A stretch of DNA of 64,000 nucleotides, from NCBI RefSeq assembly GCF_026651875.1, contig NZ_CP104068.1, forward strand, positions 1-64,000, written 5' to 3'. The DNA is from Alicyclobacillus fastidiosus (lineage in GTDB: Bacteria > Bacillota > Bacilli > Alicyclobacillales > Alicyclobacillaceae). The notes beneath the pieces are model-generated. The model worked only from the letters and a program-made list of their open reading frames with translations. It did no database searches and was not told the DNA's origin. The position numbers were made by a program, and so were the translations under genes. The first letter of the stretch is position 1; each line of letters opens with the position of its first letter. Of this stretch, positions 8,911 to 17,565 are shown piece after piece.

Positions 8911-9909
8911 TCAAGAGTGGTAGTAAACTGTAAATGATGTGCCGCCGCTATTCCATGAACTAGCTGCAGAATATGGCCACGGATTACCATTTGGGTCAGT
9001 TTCGGACATATCAATTAGTGTGTTGGACCAGTTGCCACCAGCTCCTTGGGTGCCATTGTTATCGGCATAACAACCGGAAAATTGAACGTTTCCAAAGTCC
9101 GGCAAGGTATAGTAATCACCTGATCCATCTTGAGGAGCCTCTTGAATAAAATCCGCAGATGTCAAATCAGACGTCGACCACCCGGGAGTTACAGAATTTG
9201 CCCAACTAGTACCTTGAGTTTCATCCACAACGTCATAGTAATACTTATTACTACCTTCGTAGTATACTTCCGCATAAATGGTATCTCCAGTGTATACCGT
9301 TCCTAGGTCTTTTGACGGAATTGTATCTGTTTGACCATCTGCACCCACATATTCATAGAATGCATATTGTTCTGGTACACCCGTAGTCATATGCTGAACG
9401 ATTCCAGCTTGGAATAGATTTGAGCCACCCGTTCCGCCAATACCAACCCAAGAGCAGGTCGCTTCACCAGAACTTCCTGATACACTCGGAACCTTAAAAG
9501 TTGATTCCGTCAAATTATAAGAATTGGAATCCGTGTCGTAATATCCTGTCCAACCAGTGAAGGCTCCGTATACGTTACTTTCATTCGCTTTGGGACTATG
9601 ACGTCGTGAAAAAAACGACGTGTCCGTTCCAATTGAATTTGGATGTGAAGTTCGAATTGAGTTTACCGCTGTAAGCCATTCTTGATATGCATCGCTACTG
9701 GTGGATGATGGCGGAATAGGATATCCGTGTTGAATAAGCTGGGAATTAGTTGCAGTTAGGGGGTTGAATCCAGTATCCGTTGATTGGATTGAAGTTGAAG
9801 AATTTGTCGACGTTCCTAAGCTTGCTGCAAAAGTTGTACTTACACTTACTCCCATCATTACTAAAGTTGTTGCTAGTGACGCAATAAGTTTAGTCTTCAC
9901 GTAATGCAC
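8911..9909 (-). CDS. secreted G1-family (eqolisin-like) endopeptidase
   Basis: Acid-active glutamic peptidase precursor of 332 aa. It has a signal peptide (hydrophobic core around residues 8-28 ending TTFAAS), a propeptide of roughly 80 residues, then the mature domain with FTGWTGYY, the SWVGIGG strand followed by the candidate catalytic Gln in LFQAGIVQH, and the candidate catalytic Glu in SADFIQEAP. Bacterial members are known from acidophiles such as Alicyclobacillus. Starts at GTG 9909 with AAGGATAAGG close upstream; GTG 9900 is an alternative. Likely releases peptides from environmental protein at low pH. Confidence 0.82.
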   Translation of the reverse strand: MHYVKTKLIASLATTLVMMGVSVSTTFAASLGTSTNSSTSIQSTDTGFNPLTATNSQLIQHGYPIPPSSTSSDAYQEWLTAVNSIRTSHPNSIGTDTSFFSRRHSPKANESNVYGAFTGWTGYYDTDSNSYNLTESTFKVPSVSGSSGEATCSWVGIGGTGGSNLFQAGIVQHMTTGVPEQYAFYEYVGADGQTDTIPSKDLGTVYTGDTIYAEVYYEGSNKYYYDVVDETQGTSWANSVTPGWSTSDLTSADFIQEAPQDGSGDYYTLPDFGNVQFSGCYADNNGTQGAGGNWSNTLIDMSETDPNGNPWPYSAASSWNSGGTSFTVYYHS

Positions 9910-10166
9910 CCTTATCCTTTTTTAATATGTAGTGGAAAATCTCCCAATCTATTTTAAGAGTGGAACATTGGTCACGTCACGGGACAAAAATACTGTTTCA
10001 TGCATGAGATACACTAGATCAGCCTCGGAGTTTCTTTGTAGATTCACACTGTCTTATGCCTGGTTTTTTCTTAAATATATTAAAATTGGAAGTTTTTCGA
10101 CACATCATCCGCTGTAAAATTTGGGTGTAATAGAGATTGCTTTTCAATAAGGAGGAGAAACCGTAA

Positions 10167-10874
10167 ATGTTGAAGAATGTGGTTAAAGCATCTGTATCTA
10201 CACTCGTTCTTGCATCGATCGGACTGACCCAGTTACCAAGCGCTTTTGCTTCTACTACAAACACGACTACCACTCAAGTAGACGGACAAACAGCCCAAGT
10301 CTCTGTGACAACTGATAATTCAAGTGAAAGAGTTGTACAAGTCACCATCGATGGTCAAACGTCTACCGCCACCCTCAACAAATCAACAGCTCAATTGACT
10401 GTTACCGGTGATTCGTCGGGAACAAAGAACTATAACATGAGTTCTTTATCAAAAAGTGCATCAAGCGGAGTGGGAACCATATCTCCGATGTCAATGACTG
10501 CAACCGTTTCAGATAGTTGGTGGGGTGATTATGCATCCGATCAGGTGTCCGGAAGCTCTCAATATTGGCATGTCGCCTTAGGGGGCGGTGGGTCTTGGAC
10601 TGGGTATCAAACTAGTAAAAATGCTAGTGGACTCTCTACTTACATGTCGGCAGTAACGAATACTTCAAATGCGGAGCTTGCAACCTATGCAGCAGGGGCA
10701 GGTTTCGCGGCTAGCGGAGCTATCGCTATTGTCACCTCCGAAACTGTTGTTGCATCTGTAATAGCCGCAGTTGTTGCCTTAGGCTTCGGTACGGTTTGTG
10801 CAGACCAAGCTGCTCAAGCGTGGAACGATCATCAAGTGGATAAGGTTGACTATGCTAATATTCCTGGGGTTTAA
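10167..10874 (+). CDS. secreted protein with alanine-rich hydrophobic C-terminal domain
   Basis: Unrecognised 235-aa exported protein. A signal peptide (LVLASIGLTQLPSAFAS) is followed by a Thr/Ser-rich beta-like region that repeats VDGQTAQVSV / IDGQTSTATL, then a small glycine/tryptophan region (SWTGYQTS), then a long hydrophobic stretch from about residue 175 to 215 able to enter a membrane. A good GGAGGAG site precedes the ATG. A strong hairpin and a 54-aa two-helix membrane protein follow immediately. The pairing resembles a secreted toxin or bacteriocin with its immunity protein, but no family was recognised. Confidence 0.6.
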   Translation: MLKNVVKASVSTLVLASIGLTQLPSAFASTTNTTTTQVDGQTAQVSVTTDNSSERVVQVTIDGQTSTATLNKSTAQLTVTGDSSGTKNYNMSSLSKSASSGVGTISPMSMTATVSDSWWGDYASDQVSGSSQYWHVALGGGGSWTGYQTSKNASGLSTYMSAVTNTSNAELATYAAGAGFAASGAIAIVTSETVVASVIAAVVALGFGTVCADQAAQAWNDHQVDKVDYANIPGV

Positions 10875-10885
10875 TGCATAAAACA

Positions 10886-10923
10886 GGTAAAGAGCAGATA
10901 CACGGGTATCTGCTCACTTTACC
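10886..10923 (+). terminator. long hairpin between secreted protein and small membrane protein
   Basis: Imperfect stem of about 16 bp, GGTAAAG-AGCAGATAC paired with GTATCTGCT-CTTTACC, without a T-tract. It may attenuate or process the transcript between the two genes rather than end it. Confidence 0.6.
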
Positions 10924-10943
10924 TCATCGAGAGGATGTTAACA

Positions 10944-11108
10944 ATGGGCGGAACACTGTTGATAGCGTTGTGGAGTTTAATGATTCTTGTTTTTTTAGTT
11001 TTAATATTCAAAATACGAAATAAGGCTATGTACTTTGTTGGTGTGGCGGGTGTTGTTATGAGTATTGGAGGACTAGTGGAGATGATTTATATTTTGAAAC
11101 ACGGATGA
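10944..11108 (+). CDS. small two-helix membrane protein (immunity-like)
   Basis: A 54-aa frame with GAGAGGA eight bases before its ATG. It encodes two hydrophobic segments (LLIALWSLMILVFLVLIF, then MYFVGVAGVVMSIGGLVEM) separated by a basic KIRNK loop. Size and topology resemble small bacteriocin-immunity or holin-like proteins. Its position directly behind the secreted 235-aa protein suggests a functional pair. No family assigned. Confidence 0.6.
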   Translation: MGGTLLIALWSLMILVFLVLIFKIRNKAMYFVGVAGVVMSIGGLVEMIYILKHG

Positions 11109-11252
11109 GTTCATTGGGACTTTAATGTACTCCTCTCACCTACTTTCTGCTCATTTCAGCAACATATGTGAGCGGTACATAACATATCGAATACAAAAGA
11201 TAACCAGAGATTCGCATCCCTGGTGTCATGATGTCCTCTAAGCATTGATGAT

Positions 11253-11528
11253 TCATTGTAAGCACTCTGTATTATCATCTGGTTTACCTGGTACCTGTAA
11301 AATTACGGGCATCGGTTTTCTGACGATACCCAACTGATACACACCCAGTCGAGCAGCTGCCTCTTTTGTTTCCTCAAGTGACATTCCAGTAAACTTTTGA
11401 ACGTCTTCAATTGAGCACGGATTACCCAATGCTTGAAGCGATAAGAAAACGGCCAGAGATTGTGAGCCACAGACTTGAAGAATCCTCATCGCATCTTCAG
11501 AGTCAATCATGATTATTGGTTCTTTCAT
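11253..11528 (-). CDS. small winged-helix-like protein, paralogue 1 of 3
   Basis: A 91-aa soluble protein. Its core (AVFLSLQALGNPCSIEDVQ, then FTGMSLEETKEAAARLGVYQ and LGI) closely matches two other genes in the window, at 38311 and 59486 (-). The pattern of a helix, then a short helix-turn-helix-like segment (SIEDVQKFTGMSLEETKEAA), suggests a DNA-binding wing protein. A ribosome site GGGAGG precedes the ATG, and the structured 183-nt element D lies directly upstream in the same direction. Function unknown; possibly a plasmid transcription factor. Confidence 0.65.
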   Translation of the reverse strand: MKEPIIMIDSEDAMRILQVCGSQSLAVFLSLQALGNPCSIEDVQKFTGMSLEETKEAAARLGVYQLGIVRKPMPVILQVPGKPDDNTECLQ

Positions 11529-11544
11529 TTGTTCTTCCTCCCTT

Positions 11545-11727
11545 GTCTCCTGCGCCCTCTTGAGGGGGCCTCGCGAGTCGGCGTAATCACGGCAAGCAGA
11601 GGCTCGCTGTAAAGTGTTTGGAGCGGTACCGGACCAAAGGGAGGATAAGGAGCGGAGAACGCTTTACGGGGAGAGGCGCCGTGATAGCCTACCGCGAAGG
11701 AGGACCCGGCTCCCTAGCAGGAGACAT
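11545..11727 (-). ncRNA. repeated structured element, copy D (leader of 11528 gene)
   Basis: One of four related GC-rich elements. Outer helix TGTCTCCTGC / GCAGGAGACA closes a branched fold. Inner helices ATCACGGC / GCCGTGAT and GTAAAG / CTTTAC occupy the same positions as helices of different sequence in copies A-C. The invariant blocks CTCCTTATCCTCCC, GTCCGGTACCG, AGGCTA and GAGCCTCT are all present. On the minus strand it begins just after an intrinsic terminator and ends at the ribosome site of the next gene. This is the most divergent copy. It could be a leader RNA, an RNA on the opposite strand, or a single-stranded DNA signal. Confidence 0.6.
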
Positions 11728-11734
11728 GAAAAAC

Positions 11735-11760
11735 CCCAGGCGAGTCGTCGTCTGGGGTTT
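11735..11760 (-). terminator. intrinsic terminator upstream of element D
   Basis: On the minus strand: AACCCCAGACGAC / GCCTGGGG hairpin followed by TTTTT, ending eight bases before element D. On the plus strand only TTT follows, so minus is the likely direction. Confidence 0.7.
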
Positions 11761-11869
11761 CCGTGTATGCTTTCTCATTTGAATTTGACCCAGTTTTTTT
11801 TGCTGGCCTTAATTTTCATGGAAGGAATTCACCGTTCGATGTCGAATTTACCAATCTCATGACGAACTA

Positions 11870-12215
11870 AATATGTTGAAAGCCCGCTGTGGGGACAGCG
11901 AGCTTTCGGTAGACACCAGGACTAGCGCTCCGAGGTGTCATGTGTATGGTATAAGTATACGACAAAGTAGGCTTATTTCCTGCACTAAAACTAACTTTTT
12001 TAGCTATAAAAGCGCGCTGGGTATCCCCGGTTGCGCTTTTTTTAATAGCAATAAAGGTCCATTGAAAGGGGGATAGCGCGAAGAGCGAAAAAAGACAAAA
12101 AAAAAAAGCATCGGTTAGAACCGACGCAACGTGGTATTCCTTAAACAAAAACAATCACAAAAAAAGGATATCATGTCGGTGTATTAGATGCAACCTTTTT
12201 TCAGCATTCGCAGTA
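11870..12215. promoter_or_regulatory. rep leader region with terminator-like hairpins
   Basis: Stretch without a gene ahead of rep. It contains a hairpin at about 11878-11907 (AAAGCCCGCTGT / ACAGCGAGCTTT), a TATAAG promoter-like box near 11950, a strong terminator at about 12006-12042 (AAAAGCGC / GCGCTTTTTTT) and a further stem near 12107-12130 (TCGGTT / AACCGA). The series resembles attenuation or antisense-RNA copy-number control, but that is inference. Confidence 0.45.
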
Positions 12216-12219
12216 CATA

Positions 12220-13206
12220 ATGAGTAAAGTTCTCGACTTTTATCAGGAACCCAATACTCCTGATTTTGAAGATAGGCTTGAGCAGCATCAAAATCCTTAC
12301 GATAACCCGAAGTTTTACCATGCAATGCGGGTACGACTCGAAAGTGAATATGACCTCCCTACCAGCTCCATTGCCGTCATGATTGGCCTACATTCGATAT
12401 GTGACCTGAATACCGGTGAATTTAACCGATCTGATTCAGTAGTTAGAGAGCTCATCGGCCTTGAAAACAAATCAACTTATTCTATTGGATTCACTCGCCT
12501 ACTTGAAGTTGGTCTAGTTAAACAAATAGATGATGTGAAATACGTCATTACTCATTACGAACAGGACCGTTGTAATGGTGAAAAGGACAAGCAAAATTAC
12601 TTCCGTATCACGAGTAACTTTGTCCGCATACTTCCCCGTGTGGTCAAACATGGGCACAAACGTCTAATGTTCTGGGCTTTGGAATGCCTGGATCGTTCTC
12701 GGATATACAATTCCGAGAACGTCATCGGCATGCAAAAGCTCATTAAAGACCGTAAACTCGGCACCTGCCCCAAGCGAGTGTATCAAGCTTTGGAACTGAT
12801 GGAAGGCTTCATGGCCTACTCTGTGATACCAAATTCTGCGGGAGACGATGTACTCTTACAGTTCTGGCCGGTGAAACAAGAGGAACGTACTGAAGAACAA
12901 GTGCGTTTACGGCGAATTCATGGCGAAGTGGCCACAGAAATTCGAGATAGTTTCAACTTTGCTCACGGGGTCGGACAACTAAATTGGCGAGAGCTCTCTC
13001 GTATGGCCAGAAAGATTATCGAGTATGGTCTAAATCACAAACTATACAACGCCGATAAACAATTAGATGCAGCTGTCGTGAAAAGAATGGCAGGACGATT
13101 CGGCGCCTACTGCGCCCGTAATAAAATCAAAAAACGGCTGGCTTATCTAGGATACATACTAAAAAATGGGCATTTAGAAGACTCATTATCAAGAATGCCA
13201 GCATAA
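12220..13206 (+). CDS. plasmid replication initiator (Rep-like)
   Basis: A 328-aa protein with an N-terminal region that reads as a winged helix (TSSIAVMIGLHSICDL, then FTRLLEVGLVKQIDDVKY as helix and wing) and a basic C-terminal part (KKRLAYLGYIL). Size, a wing-type DNA-binding region and, above all, the position between a hairpin-rich leader and a non-coding region with perfect DnaA boxes support a theta-type Rep. I did not recognise a named Rep family, so this rests mainly on context. No strong ribosome site precedes the ATG, which is often seen for copy-controlled rep genes. Confidence 0.6.
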   Translation: MSKVLDFYQEPNTPDFEDRLEQHQNPYDNPKFYHAMRVRLESEYDLPTSSIAVMIGLHSICDLNTGEFNRSDSVVRELIGLENKSTYSIGFTRLLEVGLVKQIDDVKYVITHYEQDRCNGEKDKQNYFRITSNFVRILPRVVKHGHKRLMFWALECLDRSRIYNSENVIGMQKLIKDRKLGTCPKRVYQALELMEGFMAYSVIPNSAGDDVLLQFWPVKQEERTEEQVRLRRIHGEVATEIRDSFNFAHGVGQLNWRELSRMARKIIEYGLNHKLYNADKQLDAAVVKRMAGRFGAYCARNKIKKRLAYLGYILKNGHLEDSLSRMPA

Positions 13207-13775
13207 AATTGTGATCTACTTAAATATCCTGTCAAAATCGGGTTTTAAACGCGGTTTATTTGGCATGTATAGATAACCCTATGAGCGGCCTTCAGATACG
13301 ATTCTGAGGCCGCTCAGTGCGTTTTAAAATAGAATTCTTTGGCCAGTATAATACTAGCTTTAAGTTTCCTAGTTTCGGCCTGTGGATAACTGTGTACATT
13401 GGTTCAAATGATGAACACAAAAATCCCACGTGGGAAAAAAAGGGTGCATATTCTGCACGACTAGGGTTCATATTGTGGATAAGTTGTTTCCTTAAAAAAG
13501 CTCGGTTTGAGAGGATTTACAGATGCTCAAATTATCGCGCTTAAGAGATCTTTATTTTAACCAATATATATATAAGGTGTGCCTACGGCACCATTGAACA
13601 TTTTTTAACAGTAAAATATTTGATTATCCATACTACTTCTGCGCTTCGCGCAAGCAATTAGACTTATCAACCAAATTTCCTTATTGTTCCATACATCGTT
13701 AGTCTCGTGACGAGAGCTATTTATTGTGCCTATGATGAGCTTATAGAATAAAAAAATACAACATAGGGTGACTGT
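13207..13775. other. putative origin of replication
   Basis: About 570 bases without a gene. It holds two perfect DnaA boxes (TGTGGATAA at 13381-13389 and 13474-13482), a one-mismatch box (TTATCCATA at 13624-13632), and an AT-rich tract near 13550-13580 (ATATATATATAA) that could be the unwinding element. Several short hairpins lie towards the right end (GCGCTTCGCGC, TCTCGTGACGAGA). The location directly after rep is typical of an oriV. Confidence 0.7.
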
Positions 13776-13778
13776 TTG

Positions 13779-14114
13779 ATGCATACCAACAATAAATTGA
13801 TCTTAGGTGACTATTGCCTATTGGATATTCATCGCGGAATGCTGATTAAAAATGGAATTGCTTCTTCCTTCTCTAAAAGCGAGACATTAATTCTTCAATG
13901 CCTTGCTAAGAGAATAGGACAACCTACTTCAAAAATGGAGCTAATTGATTATGTGTGGGGCAAGACCAATCACCCTACAGAGCGCCTTCTTTATCAAATC
14001 ATTCACCGTATTCGCACCAAACTCGAAGCAAATGTACATGAGCCTAAATACCTTATTGCTGTTAGGGGATTTGGATATATGCTGAGTTGTCCGTATGTCC
14101 AGGAGATATCGTAA
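13779..14114 (+). CDS. OmpR/PhoB-type winged-helix protein without receiver domain
   Basis: A 111-aa stand-alone transcriptional-regulator C domain. The family pattern is seen in SKSETLILQCLAKRIGQPTS, MELIDYVWG, a recognition helix LLYQIIHRIRTKLE, and the wing LIAVRGFGYML. No phospho-acceptor domain is present, so activity is probably not controlled by phosphorylation. Start ATG 13779 is preferred over TTG 13776 from spacing to AGGGTGA. It sits between the origin and the partition genes and may control either. Confidence 0.8.
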   Translation: MHTNNKLILGDYCLLDIHRGMLIKNGIASSFSKSETLILQCLAKRIGQPTSKMELIDYVWGKTNHPTERLLYQIIHRIRTKLEANVHEPKYLIAVRGFGYMLSCPYVQEIS

Positions 14115-14200
14115 TTAGAAAACAAGTCTTTCTCCTATAACGAACTTTAGGTATATCCTCTCTACCTATTGTCCATCCTGCATATAGGAGGGACAAAACC

Positions 14201-14416
14201 ATGCGAAGCAGAACAGTACAACTTAAGGTAAACCTGTACAATATGATTATTAAAAAATATGACTCGATGACAGAATTCGCTACTGAACTACGTGTGACAA
14301 CAGCTTGTATGAGCCAAATTGTGAACGGAAAGTCCGGTAGTACTCGTGCCCTACGCAAAAGAATCGCAGAGAAATTAGGGACTACACCATCTCGTATTTG
14401 GAGCGGTCTCGAATAG
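14201..14416 (+). CDS. small Cro/CI-type HTH protein
   Basis: A 71-aa helix-turn-helix protein. The HTH reads SMTEFATELRVTTACMSQIVNG, followed by helix ALRKRIAEKLGTTPSRIW, an XRE-like pattern (self-regulating small repressor). GGAGGG precedes the ATG. It is just upstream of the parM operon region and may repress it. Confidence 0.75.
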   Translation: MRSRTVQLKVNLYNMIIKKYDSMTEFATELRVTTACMSQIVNGKSGSTRALRKRIAEKLGTTPSRIWSGLE

Positions 14417-14419
14417 ACC

Positions 14420-14556
14420 TTAAAGCATCGAAAAAACTTAAAGCATTGAATACACTTAGAGAATTGACATATTAGACAAGGTATAGCTCATACACTCTCT
14501 CGTAGGTTGAAACTAGCTGATATATAGTTTCAAACGAGTTTGAAACGGGAGGAATA
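14420..14556. promoter_or_regulatory. candidate par centromere/operator upstream of parM
   Basis: Direct and inverted repeats cluster here: two CTTAAAGCAT repeats (14432 and 14450 region), a TTGACA-like box near 14464, and GTTTCAAAC facing GTTTGAAAC close to the parM ribosome site. Par loci of actin type keep their centromere in this position and use it as operator. The binding protein would be the ParR-like product of 15362-15637. Confidence 0.5.
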
Positions 14557-14559
14557 ACA

Positions 14560-15393
14560 ATGAGTGAACTTGTTGTGGTGGATGCTGGCCGGTACGGAAC
14601 AAAAACAGTGACAGAAGGTATACGAGATTGGTTTCCCTCTGTGATCGGTGAATATCGAGAGTTAAAACTCGGACGAGCCTGGACGCATCAAGATATGATT
14701 GTAGAATTTGACGGTGACAAGTACTACGTGGGTGAAATTGCAAAAACGGAATCAAACGGAGCGGCCACGCTCATGCTTGATAGTAAAGTCACTATAGATA
14801 CAAAACTCCTGATTTTAACGGCACTTCATCGTACATTACCAAACAACACGGCCGCATTTGTGGTCACCTCTGTTCCTATTTCAAGCCAAAATGAACTTGA
14901 AAAACTGCATATGAAGCAGCTATTACTTGGCTCTCACTCAATCACCGTTAATGACGTAAGCAAGTCCTTTCATGTGACTCGTGTTGAAGTGGGCATAGAG
15001 TGCGCGGTCGCAGCTTGGATGCTTCGCAAGAAGCGGAAAGGTACCTATCTGGTTGTCGACATCGGAAGTCGTACGGTGAACTTTACAACCATCGTGAATG
15101 GCCAATGGATTGATCGCCTAAGTGGTACTCTCCCCTTTGGTACGGAGACTGAAAATATTTCTATGACGCTGTTTGTGCGTATGGTTATGGCGGAACTCTC
15201 ACGTCGAATAAAGCCTCTGCCGGCATTGGTTTTAATGGGGGGCAAAGCAAAAGATCTGCTCGAGTATTTCCAAACATACACCCATGATGTCGAAGTACAT
15301 CATGACCCATTACATGCCAATGCAGACGCCATGTATCAATTTTGGAGAGGGGAGCTACAGAATGAAGCCACAAAAACGCTCGTCGAAGTGTGA
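14560..15393 (+). CDS. parM: actin-like plasmid segregation ATPase (ParM/StbA type)
   Basis: Filament-forming ATPase that pushes plasmid copies apart. Actin-fold motifs are visible: phosphate-1 VVVDAGRYGTK at the N-terminus, phosphate-2 LVVDIGSRTVNFT around residue 165, and an adenosine-type motif VLMGGKAKDLLEYF near residue 228. Length 277 aa is in the range of AlfA/ParM proteins from Gram-positive plasmids. GGGAGGAA precedes the ATG. A small ParR-like gene overlaps its 3' end, completing a type II partition cassette. Confidence 0.82.
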   Translation: MSELVVVDAGRYGTKTVTEGIRDWFPSVIGEYRELKLGRAWTHQDMIVEFDGDKYYVGEIAKTESNGAATLMLDSKVTIDTKLLILTALHRTLPNNTAAFVVTSVPISSQNELEKLHMKQLLLGSHSITVNDVSKSFHVTRVEVGIECAVAAWMLRKKRKGTYLVVDIGSRTVNFTTIVNGQWIDRLSGTLPFGTETENISMTLFVRMVMAELSRRIKPLPALVLMGGKAKDLLEYFQTYTHDVEVHHDPLHANADAMYQFWRGELQNEATKTLVEV

Positions 15394-15637
15394 GACAGTC
15401 AATTTGGGCGTATCTTTCAATCTCCTTGACCCACATCAAGCCGCATTATATCAATTTGCGAAAAAGAAGTTTGTTAACTTCAGTGCAGCTGCAAAGAGGT
15501 GGTTGGAGGACGATATGAAAGGGTTTGTCTCCGGCCAGTGCCCCATGCCCGTACCAAGTTCGGATTTTCAGGTGCAGGAACAAACGATTCCTGACTCAGT
15601 GGACGTTGATTTCGAACCAAGATCGGCATTCTTTTGA
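15362..15637 (+). CDS. ParR-like partition adaptor
   Basis: A 91-aa basic protein overlapping the end of parM by 32 bases, with GGAGAGGGGAG before ATG 15362. The middle (VSFNLLDPHQAALYQFAKKK, then FSAAAKRWLEDDM) has a beta strand plus two helices like a ribbon-helix-helix fold; the acidic, aromatic C-terminal tail (DVDFEPRSAFF) could contact the filament. Order and overlap fit ParR, which links the centromere to ParM. The longer frame from 15284 is a less likely start. Confidence 0.65.
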   Translation: MKPQKRSSKCETVNLGVSFNLLDPHQAALYQFAKKKFVNFSAAAKRWLEDDMKGFVSGQCPMPVPSSDFQVQEQTIPDSVDVDFEPRSAFF

Positions 15638-15743
15638 TTGAAGGTAGATTCAATCTATATTCAACCCCATCCCCCCTTCTAACAAACACTTGGAATTGTG
15701 GAACTCTGTTCCGAACAAATAAGGAGAAATCGGAGGGTTCATG

Positions 15744-16181
15744 ATGTACGGAAGGGCAGATAAAAAAGGAAAGGTCAGTCCACACGTACCACGTTGGATA
15801 CATGATGCCGTGCATGAAATTGCCTTTCACTTGGACAAGGGTAGAAAAACCGTGCGTGATGGAGAAGCCGCACGAAAAATCGTCATGACTGCATTCCATG
15901 ACGCCACCACAATTAACCGACTTGCACCATATTTTTGGAAGACGTATCAGCGCGAATATCTCATCTGGCCAGGACATGATGACCATGAGGACATTAAGAA
16001 ACTCATTCAATTCCCCAAAGAACCTTTAAAGAGACTGCATATACGGTTTTCAAAAGAGGAGGTAAAGGCTCTGAGTGACATTGAGAACGCACTTGATGCC
16101 CCACTTGCACATACTGTCTGTGCGTTGCTTATTCTAGCCTTACAGCAGGAGCGAGTGATTCAACATATCGCCCCTACCTAA
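15744..16181 (+). CDS. unknown plasmid protein, possibly ribbon-helix-helix
   Basis: A 145-aa protein. The N-terminus (VSPHVPRWIHDAVHEIAFHL) and the C-terminus (LHIRFSKEEVKALSDIENAL followed by HTVCALLILALQQ) each read as strand-helix-helix, so a double RHH-like DNA-binding arrangement is possible. GGAGGG at 15732-15737 fits ATG 15744. It follows parM/parR in the same direction and may belong to that unit. Family not recognised. Confidence 0.5.
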   Translation: MYGRADKKGKVSPHVPRWIHDAVHEIAFHLDKGRKTVRDGEAARKIVMTAFHDATTINRLAPYFWKTYQREYLIWPGHDDHEDIKKLIQFPKEPLKRLHIRFSKEEVKALSDIENALDAPLAHTVCALLILALQQERVIQHIAPT

Positions 16182-16289
16182 CCTAAATTGACCCATGGAC
16201 GCAAATGGTCACCGTTCATGGGTTTTCTCACATGGCTTATCACCACAATCTCATGGTTATGCCTGGTGAGAAAAGCTTCCTTACTTTTC

Positions 16290-16958
16290 TCACCGTTTAT
16301 TCCCACGTCGCCACCATGGTTTTTTCACTTGTTCCTTGGCACGCTCTTCACGCCACTCTGCAATAAACTGAGTTACCTTTTCATCACGCTCCTGGGCTGC
16401 ACTCACTTCTGCGAGAGCCTTGCCCAATTCCTCTTGAACTGACCTCATTGCGTTTGTCATATGTTCAATGCTCTGGTGCGAACTTTCGGACCCAGTTTGT
16501 AGTTCACTGATTTTCGATTGCAGAGATTGGATTATCTCAGTGGCATCACCGAGTTTGCCTTCCAAAGATTGAATCGTCTCTGTTGCGCTATCAAGTTTCC
16601 CCTCTAGGTGACGCATGTACTGCCCCATCTTCTCAAATGTCTTGAGCATATCCTCACGCGTTACCCATGGTGTACTATCGTCAACACTTGCTAAGACTGG
16701 AGAAGTTTCGCCGTCTACGATAATCGGGAATTCTGCTGATAACGTTTCTTCGACGCCCTCTGCTGTTAACCCCTCGGTTCGAAACAAATATTGGATTCTC
16801 GCCAAAATAGTAGCGGAAGTCTCTGCTTCATAGCGTTTTCCCCTAGCCCGAGTATCTTTTACAAAAAATTTATCAAATTGTTCCAGATACCGATGAGCCG
16901 TACTATATGGCATGTTTACTCGGATGGATAATTCCTTGACGGTAAGCCATTTTTCCAT
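16290..16958 (-). CDS. MerR-like HTH protein with long coiled coil (RacA/TubY-like)
   Basis: A 222-aa protein. Residues 1-50 form a MerR-type winged helix (WLTVKELSIRVNMPYSTAHR, then YLEQFDKFF). Residues about 105-190 form a heptad-rich coiled coil with a direct repeat (TETIQSLEGKLGDATEIIQS). The C-terminus is very basic with tryptophans (KKPWWRRGNKR), like a membrane- or DNA-contacting tail. This architecture matches RacA and the TubY partner of tubulin-type partition systems. An array of CACCA motifs begins just upstream of its start, suggesting its binding site. Confidence 0.65.
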   Translation of the reverse strand: MEKWLTVKELSIRVNMPYSTAHRYLEQFDKFFVKDTRARGKRYEAETSATILARIQYLFRTEGLTAEGVEETLSAEFPIIVDGETSPVLASVDDSTPWVTREDMLKTFEKMGQYMRHLEGKLDSATETIQSLEGKLGDATEIIQSLQSKISELQTGSESSHQSIEHMTNAMRSVQEELGKALAEVSAAQERDEKVTQFIAEWREERAKEQVKKPWWRRGNKR

Positions 16959-16965
16959 GACTTAT

Positions 16966-17140
16966 TCACCACCTATCACCAATGGGTTTTTATCACCACT
17001 TACTCATCACCACGGAATATTTGTTATTCACTGTTAAATCATTAATACCCACCATGTTCTCACTGGGTTTTAATGATTCACCATTATCTCACCACCACAT
17101 TACATTCGTTGATTTTCACTCACCAGTCTCTTATCACCAT
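16966..17140. repeat. CACCA-motif array upstream of coiled-coil HTH gene
   Basis: At least nine copies of (T/C)CACCA in about 175 bases, all on the plus strand and spaced unevenly, with ATCACCA, TTCACCA and CTCACCA variants. More copies lie past the other end of the gene (16230-16320). It could be an operator or centromere cluster for the neighbouring MerR-like protein. No gene occupies it. Confidence 0.5.
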
Positions 17141-17179
17141 GGATCATTCTACAGAGACTACATGCAATCCTGTATCAAT

Positions 17180-17565
17180 TAAGGATTGTAGTCTACCGTT
17201 AACCGCTTCAACAACAGGTGTATGAACGTATGTATCAAGAGGCAGCAGCGAAAGGCATGTCAACGATGGAACTGATTGCGAATATTGTTGCGATCATTAT
17301 GAGTAAGTGAGGTGGGGAATTGATATGAAATAATATCATAAAATATAATCTTATACATTATTGTATTTTATGATTTCAATTATTAGGGCGGCGACGTTTA
17401 AGGGCCGCACCGTTGTTTAGGCGCCTATTCGAAATTTGTTGGTAGTACAGCTCTATAAAGAGAGTAGAAGTAGTGGCAGGTGAAGTCCTTCAGTGAAGTA
17501 ATGATGCTCGATGGAATGACCGGCAATGTAGGGAGAGAGGGCGTATGTCAATTGGACATGCGCCC
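17180..17565. other. gap with a 30-codon gene fragment and AT-rich inverted motif
   Basis: No intact gene. A GTG-started frame at 17218-17310 (30 aa, including MYQEAAAKGMSTMELIANIV) looks like the tail of a lost gene. At 17335-17377 the motif ATCATAAAATAT appears followed by its reverse complement, the same motif seen at 25011 and 56952. The rest shows no clear signal. Confidence 0.4.

Noticed and set aside
11614..11862. 82-codon frame across element D
   Set aside because: Arginine-rich translation of the structured element on the opposite strand; no ribosome site.
13317..13544. 75-codon frame in the origin region
   Set aside because: It runs across the DnaA boxes, has no ribosome site and no protein-like composition.
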